From assembly GCA_030433055.1 (NCBI GenBank), contig JAUILJ010000264.1, positions 1-8,966 of the forward strand: DNA of 8,966 nt. The letters run 5' to 3'. Position numbers and translations under genes: made by a program. The DNA is from Polyangia bacterium (GTDB lineage Bacteria; Myxococcota_A; Polyangia; Polyangiales; Polyangiaceae). Shown one piece after another: positions 1 through 4,914 of the stretch (position 1 is its first letter; the number at the start of each line of letters is the position of its first letter). Under the pieces are notes generated by a model. The model was not told the origin of the DNA and did not search any database. It worked only from the letters and a program-made list of their open reading frames with translations.

Positions 1-898
1 CATCCTGAGCGGTGCAGGCGCTGACGTTGCAGCAAACGCCGTTGGTGCAGTGGCCCGTTGAGCACTGCGCGTTGGTTGAGCAGGAGTGTCCCTGCGCATA
101 CGTGTACTCGATATAGAGCTTTGGTCTGACGGTGGAGCTGGCGGCGTTGGACGAGTAGAAGAACTTCATCCGGGGTGGGCTCGTGTTGGTCGTGCTTCCA
201 GTGATTAGCCAACCGTTGTTCTCTGACGGGTTGGTGCCCTCGATCCAAGCCTTGACGTCGGACGTGACGTCGACATCGTGTGCCCCTGCAGCCCCAACAC
301 TGAATGATTGCGTTTGAGCCGGGAGCGAGAACATGCTGTCAGTGGTCGTAGCGCCTGCACAGAAACCCGAGTTGTGGGTCGTCTCGACCCAGTCGGGCGA
401 ACTGCCGATCCGCCTCAGCCGCACCGTGTCGGTGGTAACGCCCGCCGCATCCGCGCAGCCAGCGCTCACGCTCAACGTGTTACACAGCACACTAGTTAGC
501 GTCAGCGTCGCCTTCGAAACATGCGACCCGGATGGGATGGAGGAGAGATTGAAGCGCAACATGCCATATCGGCGCTGCCCGGCGTTTCCGCCGCCCGAGC
601 TATTGGCGCCAACGCAGAAGACCGTCGCTGCTCCGTTCTTCCCGTAGTCAACGCTCGAAGCCTGATCGTCGTCGACCAGCGCGGGGTTGCTAATGGTGGT
701 GGTGATGAGGGCTTCAGATGTCGTAGCGACCGGTTCGTCCCCATCGTCCAACTCCTCCGGAGGCGCCGAAGAGCAAGCCACTGTGCTGCTCGCTAGCGCC
801 GCCAAGCCGACCAAGAGCAGCGCCTTGCTGGCGCGAGCGGACAGCTGACCGAAGACGGATCCCAGGTGGACCCCGCCAAGCCGGAAGGAGTGAGCCAT
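1..898 (-). CDS. Secreted lipoprotein with DNRLRE/CBM96-like domain and Cys-rich tail (partial, 3' end outside window)
   Basis: The frame is open from an ATG at 898 down to the left edge (299 codons, no stop), so the C-terminus is missing. The start is well fixed: an in-frame TAG lies three codons upstream (908-910) and there is no closer alternative. Residues 1-42 form a signal peptide with a long n-region, a hydrophobic stretch (about 26-37) and a lipobox ending T-V-A-C, with Cys42 as the likely lipidated residue. A short acidic linker and T-S-E-A-L follow. Residues about 65-272 look like a DNRLRE/CBM96-type beta-sandwich: the pattern R-Y-G-M-L-R-F-N-L-S-S-I-P-S-G then K-A-T-L-T-L, a later D-V-T-S-D-V-K-A-W-I, and an ending like K-L-Y-I-E-Y. 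From residue 274 a Cys-rich module begins (C-x5-C-x4-C-x4-CC-x4-C), a type often repeated in myxobacterial surface proteins. Family knowledge suggests a surface or extracellular adhesive or carbohydrate-binding role; no catalytic domain is visible. No clear Shine-Dalgarno sequence precedes the ATG. Confidence 0.85.
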   Translation of the reverse strand, partial: MAHSFRLGGVHLGSVFGQLSARASKALLLVGLAALASSTVACSSAPPEELDDGDEPVATTSEALITTTISNPALVDDDQASSVDYGKNGAATVFCVGANSSGGGNAGQRRYGMLRFNLSSIPSGSHVSKATLTLTSVLCNTLSVSAGCADAAGVTTDTVRLRRIGSSPDWVETTHNSGFCAGATTTDSMFSLPAQTQSFSVGAAGAHDVDVTSDVKAWIEGTNPSENNGWLITGSTTNTSPPRMKFFYSSNAASSTVRPKLYIEYTYAQGHSCSTNAQCSTGHCTNGVCCNVSACTAQD

Positions 899-1162
899 AT
901 GCCGAGGCTAGCAGAAGGCTGTTCCGCCCGGTCTTCTCACGTGGTTAAGCGAGGTAAAATCCCCGGAAAAAGCGACGGCGATTCCGCGGATATGAGCGTT
1001 CTTGCACACGGGACAGGGACCTAGGGTGTGGCCTTCTTGCCCGCCTAGCCTGTGGTTTCGCGAGCTTGCGATGAGTCAACGAAAAAGAACGACCTTCTGG
1101 GGGCATCTGTCAGGGTGAGGGCGGGCGACCCCGTGCCGGGATTGGGCTTGAGCGTTTCTTTA

Positions 1163-1185
1163 GAATCCGCGCGGAATCATTTATC
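1163..1185. promoter_or_regulatory. Palindrome in AT-rich patch, possible operator or promoter
   Basis: A perfect 10-bp palindrome (tccgcgcgga, 1166-1175) sits in a near-symmetric 16-bp element (1163-1178). On the plus strand it lies between tttctt at 1155-1160 and catttatc at 1178-1185, a spacing that could fit a weak sigma-70-type promoter with an operator over the spacer. A related 8-bp palindrome lies at 983-990. It is 165-185 bases before the preferred transporter start, so an untranslated leader would be needed. The symmetry is seen; the function is inference. Confidence 0.25.
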
Positions 1186-1222
1186 GGGGCGTGGTGTGAC
1201 CCTGGCCCCTTGAAGAGACTGC

Positions 1223-1249
1223 CCTCACCCCCAAACCCGTGAGGTGAGG
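1223..1249. repeat. Hairpin-forming inverted repeat sharing a 13-mer with the terminator at 7639-7668
   Basis: The arm cctcacc (1223-1229) can pair with ggtgagg (1243-1249), or cctcac with gtgagg at 1239-1244. The 13-mer ccctcacccccaa at 1222-1234 is repeated exactly at 7658-7670 in the hairpin after the acylase gene, so this may be a copy of a dispersed intergenic element. There is no T-tract. It could be a transcription terminator for something read toward it, or a leader structure. Confidence 0.4.
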
Positions 1250-1263
1250 CGAGGCAAGGCGAC
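1239..1263. repeat. Degenerate pentamer tandem repeat (5 units)
   Basis: Five consecutive pentamers read gtgag, gtgag, gcgag, gcaag, gcgac. The run overlaps the right arm of the preceding hairpin and is just upstream of the transporter gene. It may be simple-sequence drift; no function is evident. Confidence 0.4.
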
Positions 1264-1350
1264 AGGACGCTGAAAGCCGTGTAGAGGCGGATTGCTCGGG
1301 GCCGGGCGGTGAACTGGTTCTGTGGTGGGCATCCAAGTAGGCTGCGCGGA

Positions 1351-2571
1351 ATGACGAGTGAGCGGCAGGGCCAGTTGCGTGCGTTGGGCCTCGTGATGTT
1401 ACCGATCGCGATGTTCCTGGAGCGTGGGGTCTACTATCAGTTCCGTGCGGCATTTGCGGTCCGCGCGATGAACGCTGGGGGGACGACCAAGGAGATCGGT
1501 GCCGCGCTCGCCATGGGCATCTGGATCGGGATCGCCGGATACGTGCTCGGTGGCCTGCTGAGCTTGGTTCGCGGGCACCTCGCGGCATTGATCGGGCTGG
1601 GTACTAGCCTGCTCGGCTACTTGTTGATGACGGTCGCGCCCTTGGGCTGGGCCACCGCCGACGTCCTGGTTCGCGTGGGGAGTGCCTGCACAGCATTGGG
1701 TTTCTATGCGGCAATTGGGGTTGCCGGTTCCAGCCTGGGGCAGCGGGTCGCGGGGATGGCGCTGTTGCAGGTCGCAGCCCACGTGGGGAGCTTTCTCGGG
1801 CCCCTGGGCGCGACCGCGGCTCGCATGTCGCCGTGGCTCGCCTATGTCGGGCTACTCCCGATTGTGCTCGCCCTGTTGCTGTTGGCCGTAGACTGGTGGA
1901 TGGCGGCGACCTGGGAGCGCGCGCACCGCCCCAGCGATTCGCCAATCAACTGGGCCTTCGCGCTGAGCGTGTCTGGCCTGGTGATCTGCGTTGGCGCGCT
2001 CTCGGCACCCACGGAGTACTTTGCGACCCAGGCGCTGTTCGACTCGATTGCGCACGGAAGCGGCCCGACGAGCTTGTTCGTGCTCGCCAGCTTGACGACC
2101 TCGGGGCCGGCGCTGATCGCTGGCATCGGCCTGAGCCTGGTAGGTCTCATTGCGCCCCACGCCATGAGGCCAGCGCCGGTGGCCGGCGTGGGGCTGCTCG
2201 GGGCAGGGCTGGGCGCCGGGCTCGGCGTGGTGGGGAGCGCGCTCAGCGTTGGCGCCGCCTTCTGGATCGCGGCGTTGTTCTCGGGGTTCGGCGCCGGGGT
2301 GCTCGACGTGCTCCTGCTAGGCGTCCTGGTGGGCGCGTTCTCACGGCGGTGGGTTGGCCTCGGGTTGCTCGCCTACTTCGTCACGACCCGGGTCGTGAGT
2401 GGTGTGCTGTACGCCATCGGTCGTGTGAGTGAAGACGCGGGCATCGTGGTGGCCGGACTGAGCGCTGGCGGCGTGCTCGTGCTGGGCGCGGTTGCTTTGC
2501 TCCTCGGCAAGCCGTTGAACGCGTGGCTGACGAAAGAGCCCAAGGAGTCCGAGGCAGGTCAACCGGCGTGA
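1351..2571 (+). CDS. MFS-type 12-TM transporter, possibly POT-like
   Basis: This is a 406-residue integral inner-membrane protein with about 12 hydrophobic helices separated by short loops, the usual length for the major facilitator superfamily. The first helix carries M-F-L-E-R-G-V-Y-Y-Q-F-R-A, which resembles the E-x-x-E-R-F-x-Y-Y-G motif of the POT/PTR proton-coupled peptide transporters but lacks the first Glu, the Phe and the Gly. Helices 8-12 are very rich in Gly, Ala, Leu and Val. The charged loop near residues 188-198 probably links the two six-helix halves. I prefer the ATG at 1351: the frame is open back to a GTG at 1309, but the 14 extra codons have poor G/C at third positions and the hydrophobic part starts soon after 1351; gtagg at 1337-1341 is a weak ribosome site. 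The substrate is unknown. The gene converges on the LysR gene, 48 bases away. The transporter call is firm; the POT link is tentative. Confidence 0.8.
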   Translation: MTSERQGQLRALGLVMLPIAMFLERGVYYQFRAAFAVRAMNAGGTTKEIGAALAMGIWIGIAGYVLGGLLSLVRGHLAALIGLGTSLLGYLLMTVAPLGWATADVLVRVGSACTALGFYAAIGVAGSSLGQRVAGMALLQVAAHVGSFLGPLGATAARMSPWLAYVGLLPIVLALLLLAVDWWMAATWERAHRPSDSPINWAFALSVSGLVICVGALSAPTEYFATQALFDSIAHGSGPTSLFVLASLTTSGPALIAGIGLSLVGLIAPHAMRPAPVAGVGLLGAGLGAGLGVVGSALSVGAAFWIAALFSGFGAGVLDVLLLGVLVGAFSRRWVGLGLLAYFVTTRVVSGVLYAIGRVSEDAGIVVAGLSAGGVLVLGAVALLLGKPLNAWLTKEPKESEAGQPA

Positions 2572-2611
2572 TGAGTCGCGCGGGTTCGCAGTCGCAGCCG
2601 TGCTGCTAAGA

Positions 2612-2640
2612 CCCAGCCCTCAACAGGGCGCACCGCTGGG
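2612..2640. terminator. Hairpin at the convergent transporter/LysR junction
   Basis: An inner stem gccct (2616-2620) with agggc (2625-2629) and a 4-base loop is nested in an outer pair cccag (2612-2616) with ctggg (2636-2640). It overlaps the last codons of the LysR gene and lies about 40 bases past the transporter stop, so it could end transcription from both sides. There is no T-run on either strand, so intrinsic termination would be weak. Confidence 0.35.
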
Positions 2641-3516
2641 CACCCGCGCGGCCACGACGCCGGCCAAGAACTCCGTCACGGCGCGCACCCGCGCGTTGTT
2701 GCGCATATCCGTGTGGATCGTTTGCCAGACCTCGCGAGGTGTCGGCGAAGTCGTGGTCCGGACCCGCACGAGGGTCGAGTCTCTCTCGGCGACGCTGCGG
2801 GGCAAGAGCGCAATACCCAGGCCGCTGGTTGCCGCCGCGTAGATCGACGAGACGCTGTCGGAGCGGAACGCGATGGTCGCCCCATCGAGGCGCTCCTCGA
2901 GCCACTGGTTCTCGATGTTGAAGGCCCGTGAGTCCGCGAACATCAGCACTCGGTGGCCCTTCAGCGACTTCTCCGCATCCTCGGGGATCCCACAGTCGAG
3001 GGAGTAGACGCCCGCCGCATAAAGCGAGAGGTCGATTTGCGCGATGCGCTTGGTGATGACGTTGTCTTCCTTGGGGCGGCTCAGGCGCAGCGCGACGTCG
3101 GCTTCACGCCGCGTGAGGTTGATGCTGCGATTCGTGCACGTCAGCTCCAGGGTGATGCCCGGGTGCTTGGCGTGAAACGCCCGCAGGTGGGACGCGATGA
3201 AGCGCGTCGCGAGCATCTCCGTGACGCTCACGCGGACACTGCCCTCCAGCCGGGTGTCGGCGCCGCTCAGGCGCCGCTCTGCGCCGAGCGCCTCGGCCTC
3301 CATGCGCTCCGCGTGGTTCACGAGCTCCACTCCGGCGCTGGTCGGGATGTAGCCGTCGGGAGTGCGATCGAACAGCCGCGCGCCGACTTGCTCCTCGAGG
3401 GCGCTGAGCCGGCGGCCCACCGTCGTGGCGTTGACCTTCAGCTCGGCCGCGGCTCGCGCGAGGTTGTTGTTGCGGTGCAGGGCTAGAAAGAAGCGCAAAT
3501 CATCCCAGTTCAGCAT
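2620..3516 (-). CDS. LysR-family transcriptional regulator
   Basis: This 298-residue protein has the normal length and order of a LysR-type DNA-binding regulator. It begins M-L-N-W-D-D-L-R-F-F-L-A-L, then has a winged helix-turn-helix (about residues 18-37: L-A-R-A-A-A-E-L-K-V-N-A-T-T-V-G-R-R-L), followed by S-A-L-E-E-Q-V-G-A-R-L-F-D-R-T and the linker helix. Residues about 90-290 form the periplasmic-binding-protein-like effector domain. The W-D-D-L-R-F-F-L start is common in the CrgA-like branch. The frame stays open to 3699, but the ATG at 3516 matches the family N-terminus and has GGAGG 11 bases upstream (minus strand, 3528-3532). The gene is divergent from the alpha/beta hydrolase, the usual arrangement of a LysR regulator and its target, and inverted repeats lie between them. 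The inducer is unknown. Confidence 0.92.
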   Translation of the reverse strand: MLNWDDLRFFLALHRNNNLARAAAELKVNATTVGRRLSALEEQVGARLFDRTPDGYIPTSAGVELVNHAERMEAEALGAERRLSGADTRLEGSVRVSVTEMLATRFIASHLRAFHAKHPGITLELTCTNRSINLTRREADVALRLSRPKEDNVITKRIAQIDLSLYAAGVYSLDCGIPEDAEKSLKGHRVLMFADSRAFNIENQWLEERLDGATIAFRSDSVSSIYAAATSGLGIALLPRSVAERDSTLVRVRTTTSPTPREVWQTIHTDMRNNARVRAVTEFLAGVVAARVPSGAPC

Positions 3517-3527
3517 CTGTCGCGTGG

Positions 3528-3532
3528 CCTCC
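3528..3532 (-). promoter_or_regulatory. Ribosome binding site of the LysR gene
   Basis: GGAGG on the minus strand ends 11 bases before the ATG at 3516. It decides the start against the longer open frame reaching 3699, whose extra 61 residues do not look like a LysR N-terminus. Confidence 0.6.
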
Positions 3533-3543
3533 GCAGGTCCGAG

Positions 3544-3606
3544 CTGCAATCTTGCAGCAACCGATAGCCAATCGGGACCCCCATGTTCACTGCACTCGTT
3601 GATTGG
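3544..3606. promoter_or_regulatory. Inverted repeats between divergent LysR and hydrolase genes, candidate LysR operators
   Basis: Three dyads lie within 63 bases. The first is ctgcaa-tc-ttgcag at 3544-3557, a perfect 6+6 repeat. The second is ccgat-agcca-atcgg at 3561-3575. The third is ccaatc (3568-3573) matched by gattgg (3601-3606). LysR proteins usually bind a recognition dyad plus a second, weaker activation site between divergent genes, and this cluster fits that plan. The second and third dyads share bases, so they may be alternative half-site pairings. The symmetry is seen; the binding role is inference. No clear -35/-10 pair was found. Confidence 0.5.
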
Positions 3607-3663
3607 TCGCGCCTGCTGGGCGTGACCCACGTCGCCCCCCGCGAGCGCGGGGCGCAGGTGCAT

Positions 3664-3668
3664 GGAGG
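3664..3668 (+). promoter_or_regulatory. Ribosome binding site favouring the hydrolase start at 3674
   Basis: GGAGG at 3664-3668 stands 5 bases before the ATG at 3674. The in-frame ATG at 3662 overlaps this site and has no good ribosome site of its own, so the start at 3674 is preferred. Confidence 0.5.
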
Positions 3669-3673
3669 CGGTC

Positions 3674-4741
3674 ATGGATGTTTTCCACAGCGGCAGCATA
3701 ACTCAAACCTCGACCGGGACTGGAGCTGACTTGAGCCAGCTTGCGGACGCGAGCCACGCCTACGAGCCGGAGCCTCCCCACGCCGACGTGCGGGAGGCGC
3801 TGCGGGTCGTAGAGCGCGAGATCGAGCTGGAGGCCGCCGATGGCTACCTGATTGGTGCAACCAGTTTCGAACCGGTCGGCGACGTGCGCGCGACGATTCT
3901 GATTCATGGGGCGACGGCCGTGCCTCAGAGCTACTACGCCCAGTTCGGGCGCTTCGCGGCAGGCCAAGGTTTCCGCGTGGTGACATATGACTACCGCGGC
4001 GTGGGGCGCTCGCGCCCGGGTACGCTGGTTGGCTTCGGCGCCACGATGCGCGACTGGGCAGAGCTCGATGCGCGCGCCGCTATCCGCTGGGCCAAGGCAC
4101 AAGGGGGCAAGCTGTTCGGTATCGGGCACAGCTTTGGCGGCCAGCTGCTCGGGCTGATCGATGAGAGCCACGAGGTGGATGCGATGCTGCTCGTGGGCGC
4201 GCAGCTGGGCTACTTTGGCTACTGGGAGCCGCTCGGGCGAGCCAAGCTCGGCTTGGTGTGGCACCTGCTGGTTCCCACCACCACGAACCTGTTTGGTTTC
4301 TGGCCTGGCCAGCTTGGGCTCGGGGTCGACCTGCCGAAAGGTGTGGCCCAGGAGTGGGCCCGCTGGTGCCGCACGCCTGGTTATTTCCTCGGGGAGAACA
4401 GCGACGCGACGGCCCGCTTTGGTCGCTTCAACGCTCCCACGCGGCTCTACACGTTCAGCGACGACGACTTCGCGCCGCGGGGCGCGGTTCGGGCGCTGAA
4501 GCGCAGCCTGGGCTCGAAGCCTACCTGGGTCCACCTGAGCCCGCGCGATCTGGGGGCAGAGGCCATCGGGCACTTCGGCTTCTTCAAGTCGCGCTTCAGC
4601 GGGAGCTTGTGGCGCGACGCGTTGCAGTACCTTGACTCTCAGCTGACCGGGCACGGCGCCACATTGCTGCAGGGCCGCCGCAACGCCATCCGAGTCGAGT
4701 GGTCTGACCTGATGGCAGACCTGCGCTATGGGCGGGATTGA
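3674..4741 (+). CDS. Alpha/beta hydrolase, COG4757-like
   Basis: This 355-residue protein shows the alpha/beta hydrolase fold and no signal peptide, so it is probably cytoplasmic. After a 50-residue N-terminal extension come E-L-E-A-A-D-G-Y-L-I-G-A-T-S-F, then the oxyanion region H-G-A-T-A-V-P-Q (about 78-85), then V-V-T-Y-D-Y-R-G-V-G-R-S-R-P. The nucleophile elbow is G-H-S-F-G-G with Ser153. The acid is probably one of Asp263-265 in F-S-D-D-D-F-A-P, and the base is His300 in G-H-F-G-F-F. These landmarks match the uncharacterised predicted hydrolases of COG4757; the true substrate (ester, thioester, lactone or amide) cannot be read from sequence. Residues about 183-240, rich in Trp, Phe and Leu, are probably a lid over the active site. 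An ATG at 3662 would add four residues. The gene is divergent from the LysR regulator, which is its most likely controller. Confidence 0.88.
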   Translation: MDVFHSGSITQTSTGTGADLSQLADASHAYEPEPPHADVREALRVVEREIELEAADGYLIGATSFEPVGDVRATILIHGATAVPQSYYAQFGRFAAGQGFRVVTYDYRGVGRSRPGTLVGFGATMRDWAELDARAAIRWAKAQGGKLFGIGHSFGGQLLGLIDESHEVDAMLLVGAQLGYFGYWEPLGRAKLGLVWHLLVPTTTNLFGFWPGQLGLGVDLPKGVAQEWARWCRTPGYFLGENSDATARFGRFNAPTRLYTFSDDDFAPRGAVRALKRSLGSKPTWVHLSPRDLGAEAIGHFGFFKSRFSGSLWRDALQYLDSQLTGHGATLLQGRRNAIRVEWSDLMADLRYGRD

Positions 4742-4914
4742 GCGCCCCAGACGGCGGCCTGAACGGCTCGCTGGGACTTAGCTTGAGCGCCCTCGGGGGG
4801 GTGCGTGGTACAAAGCCGCCCATGGCTCGACGCGCGAATCTATGTGGTAACGACCCTTCGCTCTTATCCGACCAAAACTCCAGTTCGTCCAGAACACGCC
4901 GAGGTCTTCGCAGC
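4742..4914 (+). other. Intergenic leader before the acylase gene
   Basis: The acylase frame is open through here back to a TTG at 4738 overlapping the hydrolase stop, and an ATG lies at 4822. The codons 4822-4914 have only about half G/C in third position and include rare-looking CTA, TTA, AGA and ACA, unlike the body of the gene, so I read this as untranslated. It holds a 10-base direct repeat, ttgagcgccc, at 4738-4747 and 4783-4792, and an AT-richer patch at 4838-4880 that could carry a promoter. Confidence 0.5.
4901..4904 (+). promoter_or_regulatory. Ribosome binding site for the acylase GTG start
   Basis: GAGG at 4901-4904 lies 10 bases before the GTG at 4915. Together with the signal peptide that begins exactly there, it supports the GTG over the upstream ATG at 4822. 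Confidence 0.4.

Larger units (their letters stand above)
899..1350. other. Intergenic region between divergent genes
   Basis: About 450 bases separate the lipoprotein start from the preferred transporter start. I see no convincing small gene, tRNA or riboswitch. The stretch holds two related GC palindromes (983-990 tccgcgga and 1166-1175 tccgcgcgga), AT-richer patches near 952-970 and 1154-1185 that could host promoters, a hairpin at 1223-1249 and a degenerate pentamer repeat at 1239-1263. Both flanking genes read outward, so their promoters should lie here. No sigma-70 or sigma-54 consensus is clear enough to call. Confidence 0.6.

Noticed and set aside
333..796. Overlapping small frames on both strands in the first 900 bases
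   Set aside because: The minus-strand frame from 898 is open to the window edge with a signal peptide and a domain pattern; the small frames conflict with it.
1005..1030. cacac/gtgtg inverted pair, considered as a terminator or small RNA
   Set aside because: Five paired bases with a 16-base loop and no T-run are within chance expectation.
1833..2432. Plus-strand frame of 199 codons inside the transporter gene
   Set aside because: It is Arg-rich and has no hydrophobic pattern or motif; the in-frame transporter reading is coherent and continuous.
2953..3486. Plus-strand frame of 177 codons opposite the LysR gene
   Set aside because: It is a mirror of the LysR coding sequence and has no motif.
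3517..3699. N-terminal extension of the LysR protein to 3699
   Set aside because: The 61 extra residues are unlike any LysR N-terminus, cross the putative operators and the start of the divergent gene, and the ATG at 3516 has GGAGG upstream.
3587..4654. Long open frame on the minus strand (355 codons) opposite the hydrolase gene
   Set aside because: It is antisense to a gene with a clear catalytic triad, is full of Arg, Pro, Ala and Gln with no recognisable motif, and arises from the G/C codon bias of the real gene.
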